DNA from: a virus
Length of the DNA stretch: 21,222 nt
Strand: one strand, 5' to 3'
Virus record (IMG/VR): IMGVR_UViG_3300018421_000266
Coordinates: 1-21,222 of that record
Made by a program: the position numbers and the translations under genes. A model generated the notes under the pieces. The model did not search any database. It saw nothing but the letters and a program-made list of their open reading frames with translations, and was not told the DNA's origin. Positions 13,774-21,222 of this stretch are shown here, piece by piece. Each line of letters begins with the position of its first letter. Position 1 is the first letter of the stretch.

Positions 13774-14784
13774 CTATTCAGTCGGAGCGTGGTTCAAATG
13801 ACCCGTTGCATCGTAGAGATATCGACCTTCACGACGAGCCTTATCAATCTGCTCCATGTGCTGTTCAAACTCTGCATCGCTCATAGCATTCACCATACTA
13901 TCACTATACAGGTATTCACGCTTGCTTACCGGATCAGTTTTTGTAGCAGTTTTGCTAGGAACATCTTCCGGTGGTTGACGTGTTTTACGCTTCTTCTTAG
14001 GAGCCTCTTCGAGTACTTCCTCGTCAGATTCATCTACAGGTGATTTCCACCCTGTGTCAGCCTTAAACAACGTGATGATAGCGTTGAGTTGCTTTGCAGT
14101 AGCATATGGGTTACTGAGAGTATCAACTGTATTTTCAGGTGCTTCTTCAGCTATCCAATCAGAGAACTCCTCAGAGTTTTTTACGTGCTCTGCATCTGGA
14201 TGGCGTTTGATAACCTGGCTCATAACCTTTGCTACGTGTAGTTCTGCCTTTACGGTATCAAGGTCTTTAGTACGATTAGTGAACTCTTCGTCAACTTCTG
14301 CAAGACGCTTTTCAACCATAGTGTCAAGTACACGAGTAAAGTCAGGATACTCAGCACGGAATTTTTCAATATCTTCCTCAGTGGAAAGATTCTTGAGGCG
14401 TTCCTTTTTATTAGCCTCTAGCTTGACATTCTTTAACTCATTTTGAATTTCTCTGAGTTGCTTTTGTAGTTCAGCATTCTGCCGTCGAGAGTCAGCATGA
14501 CGTTTTTGCCAATCATGCTTCTGCTCATTTTTCTTCTTCTGTTTAGGCTCTTCTTCATCCTCTTCAGATTCTGTTTCGTCAGCTTCTTCTACAACTTCCT
14601 CTTCTTCGACTTCTTCTTCGGCGTCGTCTTCAATAGGGGGAAGTTCAACTTTTTTTCCTAGTTGGGCTTCTCGCTCTTCTTGGAACTTCTTTTCTGCTTC
14701 GGCAATTTCCTTTTCTAGGTCTTCATCTGAAGTATTAGAACTAGAAAAACCATAACTCTTCATCATTGCTACTTTTTCAGCCAC
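13774..14784 (-). CDS. Putative scaffolding protein (336 aa)
   Basis: I place the start at a GTG at 14782-14784 because it has AAAGGA 8 bases upstream. An in-frame GTG at 14815-14817 would add 11 residues but has no ribosome binding site and lies in a predicted hairpin. From that start, the protein is strongly charged. An acidic stretch rich in Glu and Asp spans about 55-85, a Lys/Gln/Glu coiled coil about 85-140, and more helix about 145-235. A basic KKKRKTRQPP element near 265 and a short C-terminal helical domain (VNAMSDAEFEQHMEQIDKAR) follow. Length, charge, helix content and position just before the capsid gene match phage scaffolding proteins. A basic C-terminal helix is the part that usually contacts coat protein. 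Confidence 0.85.
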   Translation of the reverse strand: MAEKVAMMKSYGFSSSNTSDEDLEKEIAEAEKKFQEEREAQLGKKVELPPIEDDAEEEVEEEEVVEEADETESEEDEEEPKQKKKNEQKHDWQKRHADSRRQNAELQKQLREIQNELKNVKLEANKKERLKNLSTEEDIEKFRAEYPDFTRVLDTMVEKRLAEVDEEFTNRTKDLDTVKAELHVAKVMSQVIKRHPDAEHVKNSEEFSDWIAEEAPENTVDTLSNPYATAKQLNAIITLFKADTGWKSPVDESDEEVLEEAPKKKRKTRQPPEDVPSKTATKTDPVSKREYLYSDSMVNAMSDAEFEQHMEQIDKARREGRYLYDATGHLNHAPTE

Positions 14785-14812
14785 TTGTATATTCCTTTCA
14801 TAGTCGCTGGGG

Positions 14813-14868
14813 CGCACAAATAAAGGCTGTGCGGTGCCAACACCACAGAAGAATCATTTCTTGTGTGG
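14813..14868 (-). other. Two adjacent hairpins upstream of the scaffold gene
   Basis: At 14843-14868 CCACA-C-AAGAA and TTCTT-C-TGTGG form two 5-bp stems around a single C-C mismatch and a 4-base loop. At 14813-14833 CGCACA and TGTGCG form a 6-bp stem with a 9-base loop. They fill most of the 90-base gap between the 507-aa gene and the scaffold start. Neither has a U tract, so RNA processing or translational control is more likely than termination. Confidence 0.45.
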
Positions 14869-14874
14869 GTATTC

Positions 14875-16398
14875 TTAATCTGGTGTGTCGTTGTCTGCGC
14901 TTGCTTGTCCAGAGCCATCTGCGTCATCAGAGTCGGATTCATTTCCTCCGTATCCTCCAAAATCCCCTGAAGCGGCGTTGCTTCCTGCTTCTGCTTGGAC
15001 ATCCCGATCTTCTTTCGTGTTTCCAAAAGCGTCGAAGCCGATTTCCTCATCGTCCAAATCTTCTTTTTCTTTATCCATAAAGTCTTTTTCATACTCCCCT
15101 CGGAAGTCTAGTGCAGCTTCTACTTGTTGGTCTGTGAGATTACCAAAATAATCTACTGCTGCTTTAGTACCTAGAGAAGGGACAGGACCGCCAACTTGGT
15201 ATGAACCGTCTGAACTGTAAGACTCGATGTTACCACTAAAGGGGTTAGTGGTGTTATACCCACCAATAACGTTACCTACTGAACCTGGAGGGGCACCACC
15301 ATGTGCTTGAGATGTTTCAGACAAGGCTTCAAAGGATTTCTGTGCTGCATCCGCCATACTTTGCGCGATCTCGCCTTTTACTTCTGGCCCAGCAGTTGCA
15401 ATAGTAGACAGATAATCTCTAGCCTTTTGGCGATCTTTTGTAGCGAGGTCTCTTAGTTGGCCCTTTGTATCCATAAACCCAGCAACTTTACCGGGTAGAC
15501 CAGGACTAAGAGCAGCATTAGCTACCATATCCATAACATCAACGAGAGCGTCGGGCGCTGTGGCTGTATCAACAAGTCCCTCAATATTCCCTCGGTCAAT
15601 CATCTCTCCAACTGACTTACCAAACTCCCCGCCTTCAACACTACCGACGCCAAGGGTTTGAGTAGTTCCTCCTGCTTGACCTGCTCCACCCGGTGAGCCT
15701 CTATTGGTTCCCGCTCGCATCTCATTCTCTCCAGAATTTAAATCTTGAGTTCCTGGACCTTTAGTGGTAGATGAAGATGTACCTGTTCCTACAGTTTTAG
15801 AACCAGATGTTCCGGTGCCAACAGTACTTTGTCCCGCAGATGAAGCAGAACCTTCTTGCTGTTGTTTTTCCACCTCTTTTACAGCTGATGGTACATATGT
15901 TTTAGCAATGTTTATAGAACCTGGTTGGTAAACTGCTTCAGGGTAGTAGCCACCTTGAGTTACAACACCCCCTTGGTTAAACGCACGAACAGGTTGTGGA
16001 ACTTTCATCATAGGCTGCTGCTGCTGTGCCATCTGAGCAGGAGGAGTAGGCTGACCTTGTGGCTTGCCCATTTGAGGTTGTTGTGGAGGGCGTGGTTGTC
16101 CCTGCCCCTGTTGTGGTGGTTGTTGTGGTTTTCCCATCGGACGCTGTTGCGGAGGACGAGGCTGACCTTGTGGTGGTTGTTGTGGTACAGGTTTACCACC
16201 AACACGCCCCTGCTTCTGCATTTGTGCCATGCCTTCTTTTGCAGCAGACTCCATCTTCTGCAATTTCTCTAATCCATACCAAGCCACGGCTTCCTTTGTC
16301 AGGACGCCTTCACCTGGAGTCAACTTAGCTGGAACCGTGTCAGGACTTGAAGGCTGGGCGACGGGTCTTGGCTGCGGTTTTTGAAACGGAGTCTGCAT
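14875..16398 (-). CDS. Pro/Gln-rich hypothetical virion protein between portal and scaffold (507 aa)
   Basis: ATG at 16396-16398 has AAGGTGA 8 bases upstream, and the gene overlaps the end of the 101-aa gene by 59 bases. Residues 19-58 contain a PDTVPAKLTPGEGVLTKEAV motif with the look of the DxVPAxLxPGE element seen in several phage virion and tape-measure-like proteins, followed by a helix. Residues 61-137 are almost pure Pro, Gln and Gly, and 185-215 are Thr/Gly/Ser rich with a repeated TVGTGTS. A more helical segment lies at about 250-360 (DVMDMVANAALSPG and neighbours). The C-terminus is acidic (DKEKEDLDDEEIG, then DSDDADGSG). No specific function is recognised. It may be a portal- or head-associated structural protein, or an accessory scaffold. 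Confidence 0.8.
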   Translation of the reverse strand: MQTPFQKPQPRPVAQPSSPDTVPAKLTPGEGVLTKEAVAWYGLEKLQKMESAAKEGMAQMQKQGRVGGKPVPQQPPQGQPRPPQQRPMGKPQQPPQQGQGQPRPPQQPQMGKPQGQPTPPAQMAQQQQPMMKVPQPVRAFNQGGVVTQGGYYPEAVYQPGSINIAKTYVPSAVKEVEKQQQEGSASSAGQSTVGTGTSGSKTVGTGTSSSTTKGPGTQDLNSGENEMRAGTNRGSPGGAGQAGGTTQTLGVGSVEGGEFGKSVGEMIDRGNIEGLVDTATAPDALVDVMDMVANAALSPGLPGKVAGFMDTKGQLRDLATKDRQKARDYLSTIATAGPEVKGEIAQSMADAAQKSFEALSETSQAHGGAPPGSVGNVIGGYNTTNPFSGNIESYSSDGSYQVGGPVPSLGTKAAVDYFGNLTDQQVEAALDFRGEYEKDFMDKEKEDLDDEEIGFDAFGNTKEDRDVQAEAGSNAASGDFGGYGGNESDSDDADGSGQASADNDTPD

Positions 16399-16645
16399 TA
16401 GAGATCACCTTGTCTTGTTTTGCGGCTTCATCGGCCCACACTTGAGGGTCACGATTAATCTTGGCTTGTAACTGGCATAGAGCAGCGTAGCCACCATTCA
16501 CACGAATCAAGTCTTCTGCGGTGGATGGTACTTGTAGGTTTTTCACATAATCTGCTTTTAAATCCTCTATGATAATGTTTAGTGCCTTTACATTTTTTTG
16601 GATACATAGGGTTCTGTACGATTGTAGTACTTCTTTATTCATCAT
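16340..16645 (-). CDS. Small hypothetical protein (101 aa)
   Basis: The ATG overlaps the portal stop in an ATGA junction. GGAGGAG lies upstream inside the portal gene, so translation is coupled to the portal. Two ATG codons are adjacent, so the start could be one residue further in. The protein is helical, with EVLQSYRTLCIQKNVKALN at 5-23, a charged helix at 24-36, then AEDLIRVNGGYAALCQLQAKI and a Lys/Ala/Arg-rich tail. The pattern EDLIRVNGGYAALCQLQ resembles small phage proteins encoded next to portals, but I cannot name a family. The last 19 codons overlap the next gene. Confidence 0.8.
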   Translation of the reverse strand: MMNKEVLQSYRTLCIQKNVKALNIIIEDLKADYVKNLQVPSTAEDLIRVNGGYAALCQLQAKINRDPQVWADEAAKQDKVISNADSVSKTAAKTRRPAFKS

Positions 16646-18771
16646 TGTGGAACTTCTCCTCCTCCACCGCCATCATTTCCTGTAAATCCTGGGGTTCCCG
16701 GTACTTGCGGTACGCCTACTCCCGGTACACCCCCGCCAGAACCCTGTGTGTCTTGTGCTTGCGCTCCTGCGGGACCATTAGGGGGTTGCGGTGCCCCCGG
16801 TGCTCCTCCACCTTGAGGTCCACCCATTCCCTGCATCTGCATAAGGAGTGCTTGGTATTGTGCTTCCTCTGCGTTATTCAGGAGCTTATCAGGGTCAAGA
16901 TCAAGTGACTTGGCAATCTCACGCAGCATGTAAGGCCAGCGGACGTGCGGAGCCATAACCTGATTTGACGCCTGTTGCATGAACATAGCAAGACGTTGTG
17001 AACGAATTTCGTTAGACATGAGAGCGTCCGTGCCACGGGCACACACTGTCACATCTCCGAGAGCACGTTCATCAAAGTCAAACGTCATGTTGTACTCAAA
17101 GAGTGAGCGAGCCAACTTCTCTAGGCCGTTATCATAGTTCTTGATAACAGTTTTGATGTTGGTTGACGCTGCACCCATAAGCATTGAGATACCAGATGCT
17201 GTACGCCCAACGCCTGTGATGCCTGTCTGACCGTGTGCAAAACTTGGAAAGCCTGTGCTTTCATCTGATAGTTGACGAGCTTTGTCAAACATCATCATGT
17301 TTTCTTGGGTGGTGTTCTGGAACTTATGAGCAAAGATCGCCTGTCCCGGTGCACCACCTTGACGACGGAATACCTTACCAGACTCAATGGTTAGGTCTTG
17401 TCCCGGCACAAGGTAATCCTCTGCGATTTCAAATACAAGATCACCTGACTTAGCAGCGTTGTCAATCGCCATACGCATAAAGCCGTTCATAAGCAACTGT
17501 GTATCACTCATGTTCTCCGCAAGACCAACGCCAAAGAAGTTATTCGGGTTATACTCATAACGGAAGAAATGGAACGGTATACGCTCTGGCATATAAGGGT
17601 TAAAAGCAAATTTCAAAACCTGACCGTTACACACCCAAATCGACACGTTGAATTCATCTGCATCCTCGTATTCTTCTGGAATATCAATCTGTGAAAACAG
17701 ATCGTCGTCATCTTCAAAGTCTTCACGACCAACGATACCCCAAAACTCATACACTTCATAACGCTCGTTATTCTCATTTTGGCTGTCGTCGTTGATGTCC
17801 GTTTCCCACCACTTCTGCTCATAACTGGGGCCGTTTTCCAGAGCAGTGTCAATAGCCTCTGAACGGAACAGAGAACGTTTTTTAAGGTTGCGTAGTTGGT
17901 GGGCAGACATACGCCTGTCGATGACGACATATTCGAGGTCGTCCTCACCATAGGCTTCTGGATCAACATAAACGTCCAACAGACGGATGTGCTCATATGT
18001 AGGAATCATTTGTTTTACAGGGCGGTACAACGGTGGACCGTCTTCCTGTGGCTCCCAATATGGGTATTCTTTTTCAACCGCGAACGGGCCTTTGATGACG
18101 CCCGTACCATACAGCACACTATCAAACAGAGCACGACGCAGAGCCTCATGCCCTGCACCTTCTTGCAGTTGGTCCTGCATCTTCTTGTCCATGAATTCTG
18201 CCGCTTCTTGAGCAGGGAAAAAGTTTAGAGATGTAGGTGTGCCACCAGTGCCTTCTTCAAGTTTCTCTTCAACTGGTTTCAACTTTTTCTGGAGTGTTCC
18301 AAGATTGAAACGATATCCTGGCTCTAGGTCTTTACCATCGCCGGGGAAGCCATAAGGGCTGTCGAATTCATCTGACTCCTCCATCTCCTGCTCTTCAGGT
18401 TTAGGAGGAGCCTTTGGATCAATATGAACAGCTTCTTCAACGCCCTCTGGAATAGGGGTAGGCTTAACCATGATCGGAAACTTATTCCCACTATTGGGAA
18501 ACATAATTTCGTGAATGATACCGTAGGCAGCAAGAACCTTAGTCTTGGTGACCTTGATGAAAACATCTGACTCTTCATCTTCCTTGAACACGTTGTTTAC
18601 GTGCGGAAGACCACGATAGTTCAGGTATGCCTCTACCCAGCGCTCCTCCTGCTCACGACGATTATCCTGTGCACGATTAAACCGCTCCAAAACGTAGGTT
18701 GCCACAGGGCCATGCTCGGATAGAACAGCCTCATCATCTACAGACTCAATCTCAATCCCTTGCTCGTCCAT
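16642..18771 (-). CDS. Portal protein (709 aa)
   Basis: ATG at 18769-18771 has AGGA 7 bases upstream, overlapping the terminase stop. The length matches the large portals of P22-like phages. The N-terminal helix region (VATYVLERFNRAQDNRREQEERW and WVEAYLNYRGL) and AAYGIIHEIMFPN are portal-like, as is LRRALFDSVLYGTGVIKGPF near residue 225. The central block RIPFHFFRYEYNPNNFFGVG with MSDTQLLMNGFMRMAIDN matches the wing/stem region. The downstream TGFPSFAHGQTGITGVGRTASGIS with SMLMGAASTN corresponds to the clip/tunnel-loop region. Residues about 649-709 are Gly/Pro-rich low complexity. It forms the ring through which DNA is packaged by the terminase encoded just upstream, and binds the adaptor encoded further on. 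Confidence 0.93.
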   Translation of the reverse strand: MDEQGIEIESVDDEAVLSEHGPVATYVLERFNRAQDNRREQEERWVEAYLNYRGLPHVNNVFKEDEESDVFIKVTKTKVLAAYGIIHEIMFPNSGNKFPIMVKPTPIPEGVEEAVHIDPKAPPKPEEQEMEESDEFDSPYGFPGDGKDLEPGYRFNLGTLQKKLKPVEEKLEEGTGGTPTSLNFFPAQEAAEFMDKKMQDQLQEGAGHEALRRALFDSVLYGTGVIKGPFAVEKEYPYWEPQEDGPPLYRPVKQMIPTYEHIRLLDVYVDPEAYGEDDLEYVVIDRRMSAHQLRNLKKRSLFRSEAIDTALENGPSYEQKWWETDINDDSQNENNERYEVYEFWGIVGREDFEDDDDLFSQIDIPEEYEDADEFNVSIWVCNGQVLKFAFNPYMPERIPFHFFRYEYNPNNFFGVGLAENMSDTQLLMNGFMRMAIDNAAKSGDLVFEIAEDYLVPGQDLTIESGKVFRRQGGAPGQAIFAHKFQNTTQENMMMFDKARQLSDESTGFPSFAHGQTGITGVGRTASGISMLMGAASTNIKTVIKNYDNGLEKLARSLFEYNMTFDFDERALGDVTVCARGTDALMSNEIRSQRLAMFMQQASNQVMAPHVRWPYMLREIAKSLDLDPDKLLNNAEEAQYQALLMQMQGMGGPQGGGAPGAPQPPNGPAGAQAQDTQGSGGGVPGVGVPQVPGTPGFTGNDGGGGGEVPQ

Positions 18772-18775
18772 GTTC

Positions 18776-21222
18776 TTATCCTACTCTACGTTTGCTGAAC
18801 CAACGCTTAACGTTGTTGCTAGCGGTTTTTTGTGGGCGGGTTGAGACTCCGAACTCCGCAATGTTGCGTGCCCGTGGACGAGAAGAGATTCCATAACGAA
18901 GAGCGTCATACAAGTGATCTTCTGCGGTTGTGTCTACATCCTCGGGGTTTTTCTTATCAACCGGAATAGCCGGGAGTTGTGCAATAAGATTAACGCAATT
19001 TTCAAAAATAATTAATCTAGGTTCATCTAGAAATTCATCCACAGCCAGAAGACGGTGAATCTCTTGTTTACCTGCTGCTCGTGTACCTTTACTTCTATCA
19101 GATGGACGCCACTTACATCCCTGGGCAATCATTGCTTCTGCAATACTTACAGTTGTATCTCCACGCTTGTGCCAACAAGAACTGTCGAGTACACCGTAGT
19201 TAGGTGCCCAAATCTTGTCTCGCTCTAGAACATCATGTGCAAGATCAACTGCTAGACGTTTTGATACATATAGTTCATCAACTACAAAAATCTGGTCGCT
19301 AGGTGATACTGCAAACCATAGAACCCCTGTATAACTGCCATATCCATAATCACACGCACGAAATGTTTTCCAGTTCTCAGGAACGTCAAATGATTCACAC
19401 GTATGAATCTTACGGTTGAACTCGCTGAATGCAGCCCCTTCCGAGACATCCCAATCCCCATAAAGAAGTGCTCTACGCTTTTCCTCTGGCAACGTGAGAA
19501 GTGTTTCCACATAACCACTGTTTGCCAGATATGGATTGTCACTCAAGCGGCTAGGGATAAACTGACGCTTCATCAGTGGTTGCCCTGCTTTTGGGTGAGG
19601 ATTTCCATATTCGTCAAGCGGTGGGTAAACTAGGGTTTCACCTGTTTCTATATCTGTTGCCCAAAATGGTTTACCCCACGGAGCAGGGTCAATGAACATT
19701 TTCTTGACCCATTGGTGGCCTGGACCTCCTGGGTTGGTTGTGGCCCTCATAAGGGGCTTAATGTTTGGGTTAGCGCTACGGTTACGAGATCGCAGATAGT
19801 CCCAAGCATTAGGGGTGTGCCAGTGAGTCAATTCGTCAAATGCCACATACGGGTAAGGCTGTCCCTGAAAGCGCGAAAGGTCTTCGTCACGATCACAATA
19901 GGTCATCCAGATACGGGCACCAGAACTAAACCTCCACTCTGATTTCTTCTCCGACCACTTTGCACCGGGGTCCATTTTTGGGTATAGTTCTTGAGACTTG
20001 TTGATAAGTTCACGTAGTTCGTCAGTTGTTTTACGCAGGATCAAACCAACATAATCTGATTCATTAACACCATACAGAGCATCAACTAGAATAGCGTAAG
20101 AGTTGTGTGTTACAGTAAAATTTTCTGTTACATAAAGACCATCAGGGTTACTTACAGAAATACACCTACCCTCTATAGTCCCTTTTTGTTCTACTTTAAC
20201 AACAGCTTTCTGAACAAGTCCTTTACCAAATTTACCACGCTTCTTACGTTCCATACGAAAAAACTTATCAGGATTGTCGTGCTTTATATATAAACAATAA
20301 ACCTTCTGACAAATTACTTTTGTACCGTCTTGGTCACGATAAGAACCCATCTTATCTGTAATCGTGACACATGCTCCCAAACTTCTAAACAGACTTGCTG
20401 CGTCATTTGCTAACTGTTCTGATACTGTGTAATAGTAGATCGCATTCTTGTTGGGGGCTGAGTAACCGTCGGTATCCATTAGCCCTTGAGCAACTGCCCA
20501 ACGTACCTCTGAAGAATTGATAAGATAATCCCGAGGGATAAATTTTGTTGCACTACGTGTATACATAAGTCCATAGGAAGTAAACGCGCCAACTAACTCT
20601 TCTCTATATTCTCCCCCAAAACGTATGGTATTCTTTGTGTCCCACTTGTCTGTTGGGATATACTTTTTGTAGTGCTCCTTATCATCTTCATGGCACGTTA
20701 TAGTTATTTGATTTGTCGTCAGACAGCCATCCCCAATAAACACCCCCAACAAGTAAGGATCAACCTGTACCCCTTTAGAGTGAAAATACTGCTCAGAGCA
20801 CACTGGAACTTGTGGTTTATAACCTTTTTCAAGGTACTCTGAAAGTTTTTCTGTACTGACAACCTTACCCGACGCCTCGCCAAACACCCTAACACCATTA
20901 ATCTTTCTGCCTCTGCGTGCCAGCCACGAAAACCATAAATGCTCCTTAGCAACATCTAGGTGAGTGCCATCCGAAAAGTGTACGGTCCACTTAGGAAGGG
21001 TTTCCCAGGCAAATAGATGTTTGACAGTCTGTGTACCTCCTTTTGGGTGGCATATTTCATCACCCACCCTTAAATCTTCAACCTTTACAAAGCCTTCGGG
21101 AGTTAGAATTGAGTCACCCTTTTGTACTAGCTTACCACCACCTGCTGCCCCTCCGAATAAGACTTCACGAATAGGGGATGAAAGAAACTCTGTCTGAGGG
21201 CCGGGGTTAGGTCTGAAAACAA
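18776..21222 (-). CDS. Terminase large subunit with in-frame intein (5' end cut by window edge)
   Basis: This is the ATPase/nuclease motor that packages DNA into the head. The frame is open to the right edge, so the true start is outside. Visible N-extein is 30 residues (from VFRPNPGPQTEF to GGAAGGGK) and the C-extein 441 residues, so the spliced product exceeds 471. Joining them restores Walker A GAAGGGKS. Walker B is YVAFDE (Asp 19835-19837, Glu 19832-19834), followed by the coupling motif ATTNPGGPGHQW. Nuclease acidic residues appear as RACDYGYG (Asp 19349-19351), VLDSSCW (Asp 19194-19196) and EDHLYDALRYG (Asp 18905-18907). A GTG inside the intein at 21065-21067 is not a real start, because the extein and intein frame continues upstream of it. 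The gene ends 4 bases before the portal start. Confidence 0.95.
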   Translation of the reverse strand, partial: VFRPNPGPQTEFLSSPIREVLFGGAAGGGKLVQKGDSILTPEGFVKVEDLRVGDEICHPKGGTQTVKHLFAWETLPKWTVHFSDGTHLDVAKEHLWFSWLARRGRKINGVRVFGEASGKVVSTEKLSEYLEKGYKPQVPVCSEQYFHSKGVQVDPYLLGVFIGDGCLTTNQITITCHEDDKEHYKKYIPTDKWDTKNTIRFGGEYREELVGAFTSYGLMYTRSATKFIPRDYLINSSEVRWAVAQGLMDTDGYSAPNKNAIYYYTVSEQLANDAASLFRSLGACVTITDKMGSYRDQDGTKVICQKVYCLYIKHDNPDKFFRMERKKRGKFGKGLVQKAVVKVEQKGTIEGRCISVSNPDGLYVTENFTVTHNSYAILVDALYGVNESDYVGLILRKTTDELRELINKSQELYPKMDPGAKWSEKKSEWRFSSGARIWMTYCDRDEDLSRFQGQPYPYVAFDELTHWHTPNAWDYLRSRNRSANPNIKPLMRATTNPGGPGHQWVKKMFIDPAPWGKPFWATDIETGETLVYPPLDEYGNPHPKAGQPLMKRQFIPSRLSDNPYLANSGYVETLLTLPEEKRRALLYGDWDVSEGAAFSEFNRKIHTCESFDVPENWKTFRACDYGYGSYTGVLWFAVSPSDQIFVVDELYVSKRLAVDLAHDVLERDKIWAPNYGVLDSSCWHKRGDTTVSIAEAMIAQGCKWRPSDRSKGTRAAGKQEIHRLLAVDEFLDEPRLIIFENCVNLIAQLPAIPVDKKNPEDVDTTAEDHLYDALRYGISSRPRARNIAEFGVSTRPQKTASNNVKRWFSKRRVG
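20102..21130 (-). other. Class 3 intein with LAGLIDADG homing endonuclease (343 residues)
   Basis: The element begins with Leu1 (codon 21128-21130) right after Walker A Lys and ends with His342-Asn343 before Ser+1. Block A is LVQKGDSILTPEGFVKV. Block B has DGTHLDVAKEHLW: the conserved His64 is present, the usual Thr three residues before it is Ala, and Trp66 fills the class 3 Trp position. Block F is RCISVSNPDGLYVTENF with Cys323, and block G is TVTHN with Thr341. So the W, C and T marker residues of class 3 inteins are all present while the ordinary position-1 Cys/Ser is absent. LAGLIDADG motifs are YLLGVFIGDG (intein residues 126-135) and AVAQGLMDTDGY (212-223), both with acidic residues. 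Splicing activity and endonuclease activity are inferred. Confidence 0.93.

Noticed and set aside
13766-13774. T-run after the scaffold gene as a terminator
   Set aside because: The T run is on the plus strand; the minus-strand transcript has A residues here and there is no stem before it.
18776-21067. GTG at 21065-21067 as the start of a 763-residue terminase
   Set aside because: The same frame continues upstream through intein block A and the terminase N-extein to the window edge, so this GTG is an internal Val codon.
1-21222. tRNA genes, CRISPR arrays, insertion sequences or attachment sites
   Set aside because: I saw no cloverleaf, regularly spaced repeats, transposase or integrase on either strand; the only mobile element I can support is the intein.

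Overview
The window is part of a tailed double-stranded DNA phage (or prophage-like) genome: the head, tail and ejection-protein module. Every gene I accept lies on the minus strand and they are packed tightly, with 4-base overlaps, shared stop/start junctions and small gaps. Gene order in the direction of transcription (right to left) is: large terminase, portal, two proteins of unknown role, scaffold-like protein, major capsid protein, small capsid-accessory-like protein, a MAF/DUF115-type glycosyltransferase-like protein, head-tail adaptor, tail nozzle-like protein, tail fibre, LamG-like lectin-fold protein, DUF4376 protein, membrane protein, then a run of disordered or helical virion-internal-like proteins. 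This terminase-portal-scaffold-coat-adaptor-nozzle-fibre-ejection order resembles P22-like short-tailed phages. The host is not identifiable from the sequence. Shine-Dalgarno sites and a consensus sigma70-type promoter indicate a bacterium, and the composition and protein families would suit a marine or environmental proteobacterial phage (inference). I saw no integrase, lysis cassette, replication genes, tRNA or CRISPR array.

Right end (18776-21222): the large terminase is cut by the window edge and is interrupted exactly inside its Walker A loop, between Lys and Ser of the GAAGGGK/S motif, by a 343-residue intein. The intein lacks a Cys or Ser at position 1 (it has Leu) but carries the Trp, Cys and Thr positions expected of a class 3 intein, and has two intact-looking LAGLIDADG motifs. 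The terminase ATPase and nuclease motifs are otherwise complete, so packaging should depend on splicing.

Middle (11720-18771): the portal is followed by a Pro/Gln-rich unknown protein and an acidic coiled-coil scaffold-like protein. A 349-base non-coding leader then precedes the capsid gene. It holds a TTGACA-17-TATAAT promoter with an extended -10, bracketed by a 14-bp perfect inverted repeat, then about 283 bases of structured 5' UTR and a perfect AAGGAGGT ribosome binding site. A hairpin after the accessory protein may limit transcription into the downstream genes, which would favour capsid-protein production.

Left part (1-11719): the glycosyltransferase-like gene sits between the head and tail genes. 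The tail genes from adaptor to membrane protein share a repeated junction, CGTAAC just before ATG, largely without a Shine-Dalgarno. The last six genes encode Gln/Gly/Ala-rich or coiled-coil proteins, including one with an 11-residue FNA repeat and one with a Gly/Gln heptad repeat. They are best read as candidate ejection or internal virion proteins.
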